Shown here: piece by piece, positions 46,016 to 55,804 of the stretch
Position numbering within the stretch: the first letter of the stretch is position 1
How the letters are laid out: every line of letters starts with the position of its first letter
Assembly: GCA_016189905.1 (NCBI GenBank)
Contig: JACPRP010000001.1
Coordinates: 62,001-126,000 of the forward strand
DNA: 64,000 bases
Source of the DNA: Chloroflexota bacterium
Lineage (GTDB): Bacteria > Chloroflexota > UBA6077 > FW602-bin22 > JACPRP01
Direction of reading: 5' to 3'
Notes under the pieces: generated by a model
Told to the model about the DNA's origin: nothing
Databases searched by the model: none
Seen by the model: only the letters and a program-made list of their open reading frames with translations
Position numbers and translations under genes: made by a program

Positions 46016-47934
46016 ACCCATTCAGGCCTGATGTTGGAGTTCCAAAGACGAATGGTCGTCGGAGCCACGGTCCGTCGAAACTGAATCGACGTGACAGGTG
46101 CCGGCGGTCGGCGGTTAGCCTCTGGCTCAATAATAGCGAGGAAAGCCTCAACCACTTCCGCATCGAACTGGCTGCCTGCCCCTGTCTTCAATTGAGCAAT
46201 AGCGTATTCCTTTTCCATCGCCTTCCGATAGGGCCGGTCTGACATCATAGCGTCATAAGCATCGGCAACGCCGATTATCGCCGAAAGCCTCGGTATTTCG
46301 CCATCCAGCCCATCAGGATAGCCCTTGCCATCACAGCGCTCGTGGTGCGACCGAATTATCGGGATCGTCTCGGCCAGCGTCGGCACGTGCTTCAGTATGC
46401 TCTCCGCAACCACCGGATGGCGCTTAATGAGCTGCCATTCGTCATCGGTGAGGCTGCCATTCTTGCCCAGGACGTTTTCTGGAATGCCAATCTTCCCTAT
46501 ATCGTGGAAGAGCGCGGCCAGCTCCAGGCAATCGAGATCCTCTTGCCCCAGGTTCATTTGCAGCCCAGTAGCCAGGGTATAATCTCTCACCCGTTCGGAA
46601 TGACCTCTTGTATACGGGTCCTTCGCCTCGACAGTAGCAACCAAAGCGGCGATGGTGCTAAGGTAGCTCTCGTGGACCTGCTGGTAAAGCCGCGCGCTAT
46701 GAATTCCTGCCGCAGCCTGCTCGGCGAACGTCTCGAGCACCGTGAACTCGTTATCCGAAAACACGTGAGGCTCTTTGAAGCTCACATCCAGGGCGCCCAC
46801 AACCTCGTTGCCCACGGCGAGTGGCAGACAGGCCGAAGCGACGATGCCCTCTTCAGCCGCTGGCAGACTCAAGAAGTCAGAATTGCCTGAATCACCCTGC
46901 AGTACAATGCGCCTTCTCTCGCCAATGGCCCGCGAAGCTGAGCCGTTCAACGATAGCTCTGGCTTCGCCAGATAAGCAGCGCTCAGGCCAACCTGGCTCT
47001 CCAACTTCAAAGTATTGTGTTCCTTATCATACAGGTATATGGCAACGCCGTGCGCTCGCGTCAACTCGCGCACGCTACTCGCAATGTAGCCCAAAACATG
47101 TTGAGTTTCGAGTGAACGGTTCAGCGCCATGCCGACGCGATAGAAGGCACCCATTTCCTCAACCCGTCGCTGCAAACTTGCGTTTGCCTCCGCGAGCTTG
47201 GCATTTACCTGGATCAAATCGGCGTTGCGAGCGATCACCGTCTTAGTCTGAGCCACATACATTCGGGTGGAGACCCAGGGCATCAGCAGCGGCAGGGAGA
47301 AAGCCAGCAGGCCTGCCCACCCCATCGATCTGAAGCCGAGCGCGGCCATCAAGCTGATGGCCGCTATTGTCAAATAGTGAAGGATAAGCCAGCGATGGCT
47401 CTCGTTGAAGACTGTACGAAAGTTGGCATCCGTCGTCAGGCTTACCGCCAGGGAGACGAGAGCTGAATTAGCCAGGAAATAGACAACTGCCGCGGTTCCC
47501 GCAGGGACAGCGGCTGAAATGAGATCGCGCGCGGGCCAGTGGCCACCAACCAGCGCATAGGTTGCGCCCGCCGATGCCGCGGAAATAGTCAACACCCCAG
47601 TGTTGAAGACTATCTTGTACCACGCCCTCCGTTTCGGGTAGAACGCGTAGACAGCCGCACCACCTAGATTCGCCAGAATGGCGCCGGCTGGGCCAAAAAG
47701 GAGGAGCGAGATGAACGATATCGCGAAGGCAAGGGATACGCTGCTGCCAGAGAAAAGGGGCACTGACACGACCTGGGCCAATCCGCACATCGCGACGAGA
47801 ATGATCAGCGCAAGGGTATCGTCATCACCGGGCAGGCTCATCAAGCCATAAGCCAACGCAGCCAGACCACCTAGTGCAACGATTGCTATATAAGACCTGG
47901 CTCGGTCATTCAATGCCCCACCCCCAGAACACAC
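46012..47934 (-). CDS. Membrane GAF/HD-GYP domain protein (putative c-di-GMP phosphodiesterase)
   Basis: TM region, GAF, HSERVRDYTL..LELAALFHDIGKIGIPENVL..SHHERCDGKGYPDGLDGEIPRLSAIIGVADAYDAM. Confidence 0.92.
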   Translation of the reverse strand: MCSGGGALNDRARSYIAIVALGGLAALAYGLMSLPGDDDTLALIILVAMCGLAQVVSVPLFSGSSVSLAFAISFISLLLFGPAGAILANLGGAAVYAFYPKRRAWYKIVFNTGVLTISAASAGATYALVGGHWPARDLISAAVPAGTAAVVYFLANSALVSLAVSLTTDANFRTVFNESHRWLILHYLTIAAISLMAALGFRSMGWAGLLAFSLPLLMPWVSTRMYVAQTKTVIARNADLIQVNAKLAEANASLQRRVEEMGAFYRVGMALNRSLETQHVLGYIASSVRELTRAHGVAIYLYDKEHNTLKLESQVGLSAAYLAKPELSLNGSASRAIGERRRIVLQGDSGNSDFLSLPAAEEGIVASACLPLAVGNEVVGALDVSFKEPHVFSDNEFTVLETFAEQAAAGIHSARLYQQVHESYLSTIAALVATVEAKDPYTRGHSERVRDYTLATGLQMNLGQEDLDCLELAALFHDIGKIGIPENVLGKNGSLTDDEWQLIKRHPVVAESILKHVPTLAETIPIIRSHHERCDGKGYPDGLDGEIPRLSAIIGVADAYDAMMSDRPYRKAMEKEYAIAQLKTGAGSQFDAEVVEAFLAIIEPEANRRPPAPVTSIQFRRTVAPTTIRLWNSNIRPEWV

Positions 47935-47944
47935 AATCGATGCA

Positions 47945-49729
47945 TTAGTCTAGTCGGCCAACGGTATCCCAGGTTATGTTATCCCAGGTGACGTTGTCCC
48001 AGGTGACATTGTCCCAGGTGACGTTATCCCAGGTGATGTTATCCCAGGTGATGTTGTCCCAGGTGACGTTGTCCCACGTAATGTTGTCCCACGTAATGTT
48101 GTCCCAGGTGATATTATCCCACGTAATGTTGTCCCAGGTGATATTACCCCACCGAATCCCCCGCGAGTCGACGCCACCGTTGAAGCTCAGATCCTTCCAC
48201 ACCAGAGGCGATTTGCCTTTGATCCAGGGCAACACCAGTACCGCCAGCGAATCTGCTGGTCTGGCCGATTGTTTTCGCTTCGCGATATCGCCTTCCACGG
48301 CTCTGGAGGCGTCCACATAGCCAGCCCCCGCCGAGTTGGCGTCGAAGCCGGTTATGCTGGTCGCCGATGACATCAAGCGTGCCTTAACGTCATCTGGAGT
48401 CAGACGAGGGTTCTTGTCGAGCAAGAGTGCGGCCACGCCCGAGACCACAGCCGCGGCCTGGGATGTGCCAGTCAGTCGAAAATAGCTCTTATCGACGACG
48501 CGGTCAGGAAGGAGCCGGTCCAGATAGCTCTTGGGCACTCGGGTTGAAACCATCTTTCGTCCCGGCGCCACCACATCTGGCTTCGCCAAGCCATCGTTCG
48601 TCGGCCCGCGAGATGAGAACCAGCTAATGACGTCATCACCACGTTTTTCCGTGGCGTTCATATCCACCGCGCCAACGGTGACGACATAAGGATCGTAGCC
48701 AGGGGTCGAAACTGTTCCGGCAGCAGGTCCCTGATTGCCTGCCGAAACCACCACTACGAGGCCGGCGTGCCAGGCTATCTCGACCGCGGCGGCTAGCGGA
48801 TCATTCTTATATGAGCCGGTTGCCGGCGCGCCAAGTGAAATGTTGACGATATCGATACCGTAGGTCTTGCGGTTCTGAACGACCCATTGAATCCCTTTGA
48901 TAACCGTGGACATGCGGGCTATGCCCTTATCGTTGACGACGCGCACGGATACGATGTTGGCTTCAGGAGCAATCCCGCTCCAGTCGTCGCCTTGTCCGGC
49001 GATAATGCCGGCCACATGTGTGCCATGTCCACCTGGATCGTCCAGTTTTCTGGAGCCCTTGACCAGATCGATAGACGCCACCAGCCGATTCGGGTCCACT
49101 CCGTGAGGGAGAGGCTCAACTCCTGAATCTATTACTGCTACAGTAACCCCTGACCCGTCAACGCCCTTATCCCATACCGCCTCGGCGTTCACGGCCCTGG
49201 TGAAATCCACCATGTCACCGCTGAACGGGCTTCCTCCGTCTCCCTTCGGTGATTTTTGCCGGCCAGCCATTCTAGTGGTTGAATCCACCATGTCACTGAT
49301 GAACGGGCTTCCAGCGGGAGTCAGCAACACATCACGGGTAATATACCGAACACCTGGCTCGCGGCTCAGGACGGAGAGGCGATCGATGCTAATCCTACCA
49401 CTGGCACCTCTGACAATCCCCAGACTCTCCGTGGCCGCACCGCCGTGCTTTTCGAGCGCACCTTTCGCTTTATGTTCGGGCTTGTCCCCGACCTGCAGTG
49501 CTGCGGTGGAATCTGTTGCGTCCATCTGTACGATAACAGGCACTGTACCGTGTTTGTTCGAAGCAAGCATGGACCGCAAATCGGGCGAGAGTTTCTCCCA
49601 AGCGGGATCCTGGCCGGAGCCATTCCCGCCGGCTTGCACGGCCAACGTGAACGGCCCGAGAAGAATTCCTATCGCCACGAGGATTGTGACTATCAGCCTA
49701 ACGCATCTCTCAATCGTCATAGCCCCCAT
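47945..49729 (-). CDS. S8 family serine protease (subtilase) with C-terminal WDN[I/V]T repeat tail
   Basis: VTVAVIDSGVEPLPHG, HGTHVAGIIAGQG, TGTSQAAAVVSGVAALLL; 13-unit tail. Confidence 0.94.
   Translation of the reverse strand: MGAMTIERCVRLIVTILVAIGILLGPFTLAVQAGGNGSGQDPAWEKLSPDLRSMLASNKHGTVPVIVQMDATDSTAALQVGDKPEHKAKGALEKHGGAATESLGIVRGASGRISIDRLSVLSREPGVRYITRDVLLTPAGSPFISDMVDSTTRMAGRQKSPKGDGGSPFSGDMVDFTRAVNAEAVWDKGVDGSGVTVAVIDSGVEPLPHGVDPNRLVASIDLVKGSRKLDDPGGHGTHVAGIIAGQGDDWSGIAPEANIVSVRVVNDKGIARMSTVIKGIQWVVQNRKTYGIDIVNISLGAPATGSYKNDPLAAAVEIAWHAGLVVVVSAGNQGPAAGTVSTPGYDPYVVTVGAVDMNATEKRGDDVISWFSSRGPTNDGLAKPDVVAPGRKMVSTRVPKSYLDRLLPDRVVDKSYFRLTGTSQAAAVVSGVAALLLDKNPRLTPDDVKARLMSSATSITGFDANSAGAGYVDASRAVEGDIAKRKQSARPADSLAVLVLPWIKGKSPLVWKDLSFNGGVDSRGIRWGNITWDNITWDNITWDNITWDNITWDNVTWDNITWDNITWDNVTWDNVTWDNVTWDNITWDTVGRLD
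47957..48151 (-). repeat. 15-bp coding tandem repeat, 13 units (WDN[I/V]T)
   Basis: Repeated ..GTTGTCCCAGGTGAC.. on plus strand; WGNIT-(WDN[IV]T)x11-WDTVG. Confidence 0.95.
49199..49312 (-). repeat. 36-bp imperfect direct repeat (78-bp offset) inside the subtilase gene
   Basis: GGTGAAATCCACCATGTCACCGCTGAACGGGCTTCC and GGTTGAATCCACCATGTCACTGATGAACGGGCTTCC. Confidence 0.85.
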
Positions 49730-50356
49730 CCTTTCCTGTCACGCTCAGACTGAACGCGTGCGCCGCAAACACCTCCTCCCTCCCCCGTTTCTTAACCAAG
49801 TGCCAGAAGCGCTCGCTAATCAATAAACCGAGAAATCCAACCAATCCTTCTCTGCTGATGGAGCACAAACATCGAATCGCCCACGGCGAACCTGGAGGCA
49901 CAGCCTTGCCTCTCAGCCCGACCGTGAGTAGATATCCATCTTCCTGGGATGCCCGAGGTCCGCAAGTTAGGCGAGCATCCCCCTGCTAGCGTTCATTCTA
50001 GGGTTGCCAGTCTGCACCGTCAATAGGAAATAAGTCCTAGCCGTTCTGGCCCGTGCTGCGCAGATTGCTATCCTGATGCTGAGGGCCCTCGGCTCTATTT
50101 GAAGAAGGTCGAGCCGTGATTCAAGGTCCTTGGGGTCCATGATCCAACGAACGGTTGGCAGACCTGACAATGATGGGGACAGGTTCAGGAACACGCCTGA
50201 GAGCAATCTACCAGAAAAAGGCAGTTTTCGCAACCCCTGGTGGGCAAATCGCTTGAGATTTGGGTATGGGAGCATAAATTAAGCGAGAATACCAGGCTGG
50301 TGAAGACATTTTTCACTTTGCCCCGGGTGACATTCTTTTTATGACATTCTTTTTAT

Positions 50357-50385
50357 TGACAAACGGGAGACGAGGTGCTAAATTG
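50357..50385 (+). promoter_or_regulatory. Putative promoter far upstream of the substrate-binding lipoprotein gene
   Basis: TTGACA - 17 nt - TAAATT; leads into about 320 nt of non-coding leader. Confidence 0.5.
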
Positions 50386-50715
50386 TCGCTGAAGTAAACA
50401 GTCCCCGCTCCCGTGAACCACAACGGCAGGCCGGCGTTGATACTACGTCGGTAGGCACGGGATCTCTCAGGATGAACTGGCTTTCAGCAACCACCAGGAC
50501 GGTGCAGCGCCACACGTCGACCTCGATTGTAAGATGCTCCGAGCTACGAAGTAATTTAGGAGGAAGCTGTGTTCAACGGGGATGAGAACATGGCAAGTCC
50601 GTCTTAATGGCAATCTCCCGTACGTATAGACAAGCGAGCGACTTAGTGCTATATTGCGCACGGACCGTTTATCCTCTCTGTTGGGACACGTCTAATAATG
50701 AGGAGGTTAGTGATA

Positions 50716-51873
50716 ATGAAGCGCCACACCAGATCGGCTAGCAGAATGCTAGTTCTCGTGCTCGTCTTCCTAATGGCTGCGTCGGCCTTAGCCTGCAGCC
50801 AGCCGGCCCCGACACCCACGCCATCCCCGACCTCGGCGCCAAAGTCCGCGCCGACCAAAGAGGCCAAGCCTGAGGCCAAAGATGTGAAACAGGCGACACC
50901 ACAGGCTAGCGCCGCTAAGCCCGCAAAGGAACCGGCAAAAGAAGAAAAGAAGCTCGTCAAACTGACCGTGCCATTCAGCGCAATCTCAGGGTCACAGGCG
51001 GCGTTGTGGATAACGAAGGAAGCCAAGCTTTTCGAGAAATACGGCCTCGACGTGGAAATACCCTATATAACATCGAGCACGACGCTAACCCAGTCCCTGC
51101 TCTCGGGCGAGGTAAAGCTGGCCCAGGGATCCGGCAGCGCGGTGGTCAACGCCAATCTGGCCGGCGCCGACCTCGTCATCCTCTCGATTTCCAACAGCGT
51201 GCTGACCTACTCGATGTACGCGCGTCCTGAAATCAAGACCTTCGCTGACCTGAAAGGGAAGGCGGTAGGCGTGGGCGGACTTGGTGCAACCCTGGACTTT
51301 GCGGCTCGCGCCGCGCTCAAGAAGAACGGGCTGGAGCCAGATAAGGATGTGGCAATCCTCTCGGTGGGTAGCTCGCCCGATATAATGGCTGCCATCGTGG
51401 CGGGCGGAGTGCAGGCAGGTGTTTTCGGCCCTCCCACTACCCTCCAGGCGCGCAAAGCTGGCTTACACGAACTTTTGAATATCTCTGAGCTAGGCATCCC
51501 ATACCTCGCGGGGGCCATCGGCGGCAGCAAACGGTATATCGCCAGCGACCGGGCGACCACAATGAACTTCATGAAAGCTATGGTCGAGGGCATCTCTGTG
51601 GCCAAGAAAGACAAGAACTTCGCGATGGACGTGATTGGCAAATATAGCAAGACGGATGACAGAGAGGTCCTGGACGAGACCTACGAATACTATCTGACGA
51701 AGTTCCTTCCCAAGGTGCCGTACGCCACTGTGGAAGGGGTGCAGAGCATCCTCGACGACGTCGCGCGGCGAGACCCCAAAGCGAAAGATGTGAAGGCGGA
51801 GAGCTACATAGATAGCAACTTTTTGAAGGAACTAGAGGATAGCGGGTTCGTCAAGAAGCTTTACGGTGAATAA
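50716..51873 (+). CDS. ABC transporter substrate-binding lipoprotein (NMT1/SsuA-like)
   Basis: Lipobox AASALAC; LWITKEAKLFEKYGLDVEIPYITSSTTLTQSLLSGEVKLAQGSGSAVVNANLAGAD. Confidence 0.85.
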   Translation: MKRHTRSASRMLVLVLVFLMAASALACSQPAPTPTPSPTSAPKSAPTKEAKPEAKDVKQATPQASAAKPAKEPAKEEKKLVKLTVPFSAISGSQAALWITKEAKLFEKYGLDVEIPYITSSTTLTQSLLSGEVKLAQGSGSAVVNANLAGADLVILSISNSVLTYSMYARPEIKTFADLKGKAVGVGGLGATLDFAARAALKKNGLEPDKDVAILSVGSSPDIMAAIVAGGVQAGVFGPPTTLQARKAGLHELLNISELGIPYLAGAIGGSKRYIASDRATTMNFMKAMVEGISVAKKDKNFAMDVIGKYSKTDDREVLDETYEYYLTKFLPKVPYATVEGVQSILDDVARRDPKAKDVKAESYIDSNFLKELEDSGFVKKLYGE

Positions 51874-51887
51874 GCGCCTATCCGACA

Positions 51888-52186
51888 GCGTAGCACGGGG
51901 CTTGTCCCCCTTACCGGCTTCAAGTATGCCAAAGACGTGATATTGGGCCTTGCTCGGGGGATGTGCCTGAGGAGAGAGTGGAGTATCTGAGAAGTATCTT
52001 CCAGAAGCTCGCCAACAACGAGGACCTTCAGAGTGAACTGGAGAAGGTGTCCGGACCAGGAGAGCCATTCATGTCGGGCAAAGACCTTCAGCAAAACTTC
52101 AGCAAAAGATAGGCATTATGAAGGCCAACAAAGCATTGGCGGGCCAACTGGACTCGATATTCGCAAAGTATAGCGCCGTCAAGTAG
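51888..52186 (+). pseudogene. Decayed C-terminus of a TctC/Bug-type tripartite tricarboxylate receptor
   Basis: Three frames in order: TGFKYAKDVILGLARG / GDVPEERVEYLRSIFQKLANNEDLQSELEKVSGPGEPFMSGKDLQQNFSK / KIGIMKANKALAGQLDSIFAKYSAVK*. Confidence 0.6.
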
Positions 52187-52202
52187 CCCCCTCGCCAACA
52201 AC

Positions 52203-52218
52203 TGGTACGTTCCTTGCA
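52203..52218 (+). promoter_or_regulatory. Sigma54-like promoter upstream of MFS gene
   Basis: TGGTACGTTCCTTGCA (GG-N10-GC), 33 bp before ATG at 52251. Confidence 0.6.
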
Positions 52219-52250
52219 AGCCGATTAAGGAACATCAGGCTGAGGCGAGG

Positions 52251-53675
52251 ATGTCCATGTTGAACAAGCCACATACAGGGAAGGAACGAGATAGCCGCCA
52301 ACCGACGAAGTTCACTCCGATCAAGCCAAAGACCGGAGAACGCCGCGCCGAGGAGGGCGCTGTTTCGCGCTGGACAGATAAGAGAGCCGATGCCGTCGTC
52401 GATACAAACGTCGTCGCCGGCCGGGGGCCAGGGAGCACGCTCCAGTTCCAACCGCGCCCCGTCGGACTAGCTCGTGGTCTCACGGCACTCAGCCACCGGG
52501 ATTTCCGGCTGTTCTGGATCAGCCAATTGATTTCTCTTACCGGGACGTGGATGCAGGTGCTGGCGCAGGGGTGGCTCGTCCTGCAAATAGGCGGAACACC
52601 CTTCGACCTCGGCGTCGTCAGCGCCCTACAGTTTCTGCCCACGCTGGCATTGTCCATTTTCGGTGGGGTGCTCGCCGACAAGTTCCCGAAGCGCTACTTG
52701 CTGCTGGGCACTCAATCAGCCGCGATGTTCCTCGCATTTGCCCTGGCGGCGCTATCCTGGGCCGGAATCGTGAATCTTGTCCACGTGATGATACTCGCCA
52801 CTCTTCTCGGCTTCAGCAATGCCGTGGACATGCCGACGCGACAGGCGTACGTGATCGAGCTCGTAGGTCGGCGAGACCTCCCCAACGCGATAACATTGAA
52901 CGCCGCCGCCTTTAACGGAGCACGTTTGATCGGCCCAGCGCTGGGGGGCCTGGCCATCGCGCTGGTCGGCCTCGACGCGGCGTTCTTCTTAAACGGCGTC
53001 AGCTTCCTCCCAGTGCTCGCTGCGCTCCTACTGATGAAAGCGGGGGCTGAGGCCCGGGCCGAAGAGCTGAGGCCCCACGAGGTTCTGGCGCATGTCCAGG
53101 AGGGACTGAGCTTCGTTCAGCAGTCGCGACTCGTTCTGCTGACGATCCTGCTGGCCGGGCTGGTGGCAACGTTTGGCATGAACTTCAATGTCATCGCGCC
53201 GGTGTTCGCTAGAGACGTTCTTCACGCGGGGGCAGATGGGCTTGGAGCGCTCATGGCGGCCATGGGGGTGGGCGCCCTCACGGCTTCTTTGCTGCTCGCC
53301 TTCTTCGAATGGGAACCGCATCCGATGGTGCTCTCCGCAGGAGCGGTGGGATTAGGTGCGTTCGAGATTCTGCTTTCGCAGATCGCTACTTTGCCGGTCG
53401 CGCTAGTGTTGATGAGCGCCATCGGGTTTGCGATGATCATTCTCACAACTATGGCCAACATCACTTTACAGACATCCACTCCCGACGCTCTTCGCGGTCG
53501 AGTGATGGCCGTATACACGACCGTCTTCGTGGGCTCGGTCCCGGCCGGGAGCCTGTTCACTGGCGCACTGGCATACGTTGGTGGCGCCGAAATGCCCCTT
53601 TTGATCGGCGGCACCATCAGCGTCGGCGTGGCCGTCTGGGTATGGTGGCAAGTCTCCAGGCCTGCCGTGGTGTAG
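52251..53675 (+). CDS. MFS transporter (EntS/MFS_3-like)
   Basis: LSHRDFRLFWISQLISLTGTWMQVLAQGWLVLQ; GGVLADKFPKRYLLLGTQ; multiple TM. Confidence 0.9.
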   Translation: MSMLNKPHTGKERDSRQPTKFTPIKPKTGERRAEEGAVSRWTDKRADAVVDTNVVAGRGPGSTLQFQPRPVGLARGLTALSHRDFRLFWISQLISLTGTWMQVLAQGWLVLQIGGTPFDLGVVSALQFLPTLALSIFGGVLADKFPKRYLLLGTQSAAMFLAFALAALSWAGIVNLVHVMILATLLGFSNAVDMPTRQAYVIELVGRRDLPNAITLNAAAFNGARLIGPALGGLAIALVGLDAAFFLNGVSFLPVLAALLLMKAGAEARAEELRPHEVLAHVQEGLSFVQQSRLVLLTILLAGLVATFGMNFNVIAPVFARDVLHAGADGLGALMAAMGVGALTASLLLAFFEWEPHPMVLSAGAVGLGAFEILLSQIATLPVALVLMSAIGFAMIILTTMANITLQTSTPDALRGRVMAVYTTVFVGSVPAGSLFTGALAYVGGAEMPLLIGGTISVGVAVWVWWQVSRPAVV

Positions 53676-53728
53676 AAGGAGATCGCTAACTGCCCTTCGC
53701 GAGCGTGACTCATCGCTTCTGAAGCGTC

Positions 53729-53744
53729 TGGCACAACTTTTGCA
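53729..53744 (+). promoter_or_regulatory. Sigma54-like promoter upstream of GT9 gene
   Basis: TGGCACAACTTTTGCA (GG-N10-GC). Confidence 0.7.
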
Positions 53745-53781
53745 CTTCTCCATGGCGAAGCGTTGCGATAAGGAGGTGTGG

Positions 53782-55056
53782 ATGACGATGTCTGGCGCGA
53801 TACGCAACGTCCTCGGCGAGATGGGACCATCACCGAAGATCGCTATCCTTCGAGGCGGAGGAATCGGAGATTTTTTGTCCATCACGGCGGCTCTCCGCGC
53901 GTTGAAGAAGTCGGTCCCCGGAGCTCATACCACGCTCATCACTACCCCGGGTCTGAGCGAGTTCTGCCAGCGATACCCATCCATAGATAGGATAATCCTC
54001 GCTCCGCGTTACCAGGGCGTGAACGATGGCCCAGTGGACCCAGCAAAAGTGAACCAGTTTTTCGCTCAAATGCGGCGCGAGAAACTCGATCTAGCGCTCC
54101 AATGGCACGGCGGAGGAAGGAACTCCAATCCGTTCGTCAGCAGCCTCGGCGCACGCGTGACCGCCGGATTCCGCAGCGACGATGCCGCCGCGTTAGACAT
54201 CTGGCTGCCCTACGATCACCATCATCACGAGGTTTTACGCTATCTGGACCTCGTGACCCTCCTGGGTAGCAGGACCGACGGCGTTCATACTGAATTGCCA
54301 CTGGTTCCAGATGATTATGCGGATCTAGGGCATCTGGCCCATTCCATCGATCTCGACGCCCTGCGCGAGGGGAGATACATCGGATTCCACGTCAGCGCCG
54401 GAGCACCTTCACGCCGCTGGCCTCCCGAGCGCTTTGCGGCCGTGGCGAACGCATTGTTGGCAGAACACGATCTCGCGGGAATCATCGTTACGGCTGGACA
54501 GGGGCAGGATTCTGACGCGGCGGCTGTGATTTCGCGTATCGAGGACCGGCGCCGCGCCATCAACCTGGCCGGGCGCACCTCTCTCGGCGGGTTGGCAGCC
54601 CTCATCAGCCAACTGCGACTCTACGTGAGCAACGATTCCGGTCCAGCCCACATGGCCGTCGCCCTGGGCACACCGTGCGTCGTCGTTTTCGGCTCAGGCA
54701 ACCCTATCAACTGGGCGCCCCTCGAGCGAGCGTGGCATCGGCCGGTGGCCGATCTAAGCTCACCGTGCCGCTGGATGGTTCACGATGGCTGCAAAGATGA
54801 GCCGACCGTTCCTTGCCTTCAGGGCGTCCAGGTCGAGGCGGTGCTGCGAGAGACACATAGTCTGCTGGGCTTGAAGAACATAATGTCTTGGCCAGCGTCG
54901 TGTGAGGAATGCTCTCCAAACCTCCTCAGCGAGGGCTACGTGTCAAACAGCGAGTACAAGAGATCAGGAAGGGTGATATTAAGTGGTCAAGAGAAAAGCT
55001 TACCCATTACCGAAGGAGGAAAAAGAGGTCTTCGTAAAAGCGCTGCGAGGCCTTAA
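53782..55056 (+). CDS. Glycosyltransferase family 9 (heptosyltransferase-like)
   Basis: IAILRGGGIGDFLSITAALRALKK; IGFHVSAGAPSRRWPPERFAAVANAL; YVSNDSGPAHMAVALGTPCVVVFG; RBS AAGGAGG. Confidence 0.9.
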   Translation: MTMSGAIRNVLGEMGPSPKIAILRGGGIGDFLSITAALRALKKSVPGAHTTLITTPGLSEFCQRYPSIDRIILAPRYQGVNDGPVDPAKVNQFFAQMRREKLDLALQWHGGGRNSNPFVSSLGARVTAGFRSDDAAALDIWLPYDHHHHEVLRYLDLVTLLGSRTDGVHTELPLVPDDYADLGHLAHSIDLDALREGRYIGFHVSAGAPSRRWPPERFAAVANALLAEHDLAGIIVTAGQGQDSDAAAVISRIEDRRRAINLAGRTSLGGLAALISQLRLYVSNDSGPAHMAVALGTPCVVVFGSGNPINWAPLERAWHRPVADLSSPCRWMVHDGCKDEPTVPCLQGVQVEAVLRETHSLLGLKNIMSWPASCEECSPNLLSEGYVSNSEYKRSGRVILSGQEKSLPITEGGKRGLRKSAARP

Positions 55057-55783
55057 CGCGGCCCAGGTGCCGTACGTCATCGGCGGAGCTTTCGCGGTTT
55101 TCCACTACTCTGGCGTGTGGCGGAACACGAAGGACCTCGACGTCTTCGTTACGCCAAGTCGCAGGCAGGAGGCGATGGACGCGCTAGCGAAACTCGGATT
55201 CAACACGTGGATCAAGCACGAGCCCTGGCTAGCCAAGGCGACGATGGACCCATACTACGTAGATGTCGTGTACGGCATGGGCAACTGGCTCGCCCCGGTG
55301 GACGATGTGTGGATCGACAAGGCTGCTCCGGGCACGTTTCTAAACGTGCCGGTGCACTTTGCCCCTCCTGAGGAGATAATCTGGGCCAAGGCGTTCATCG
55401 CAACCCGTGAGAGATACGATGGCGGCGACGTAAACCACATCATTCAAGGCACAAAAGGCAACCTCGATTGGCGTCGGATCGTGGATCGCTTCGACGGCCA
55501 CTGGGAGGTGCTGCTCGCCAGCCTCATAATGTTCCGCTACGTCTACCCCTCCCATCGAGACTACGTCCCCAACTGGGTCTTGCGCGACCTGCTCGCTCAT
55601 CTGCGCGAAAGCATGATCGAGCCGTGGCGGGGAGGCAAGCTATGTCGCGGTCCGATCATCGACGGCATCGGAACCTACTCGATGGACATCCAAGAGTTTG
55701 GCTATCGCGACGCCCGCCAGGAGCTGTGGGAAGCGAGCCAAGCCGCAGCCGGTCAAGGGTCTAAGACAGCGCGGAGCGCGTAA
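54983..55783 (+). CDS. Nucleotidyltransferase-fold (NTase) family protein
   Basis: VPYVIGGAFAVFHYSGVWRNTKDLDVFV; overlaps GT9 by about 74 bp in another frame. Confidence 0.78.
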   Translation: MVKRKAYPLPKEEKEVFVKALRGLNAAQVPYVIGGAFAVFHYSGVWRNTKDLDVFVTPSRRQEAMDALAKLGFNTWIKHEPWLAKATMDPYYVDVVYGMGNWLAPVDDVWIDKAAPGTFLNVPVHFAPPEEIIWAKAFIATRERYDGGDVNHIIQGTKGNLDWRRIVDRFDGHWEVLLASLIMFRYVYPSHRDYVPNWVLRDLLAHLRESMIEPWRGGKLCRGPIIDGIGTYSMDIQEFGYRDARQELWEASQAAAGQGSKTARSA

Positions 55784-55804
55784 TCGGGCAAGTACAGACC
55801 GAGC

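Noticed and set aside
47957-48151. Possible CRISPR-like or minisatellite non-coding array
   Set aside because: Units are contiguous 15-mers in frame with the subtilase and there are no unique spacers; MLSQVTLSQVTL ORF on the plus strand is its antisense artefact.
50385-50600. SAM or TPP riboswitch call
   Set aside because: Only fragments of a SAM-like core were seen and no TPP CUGAGA/GAACCUGA motifs; not enough to annotate.
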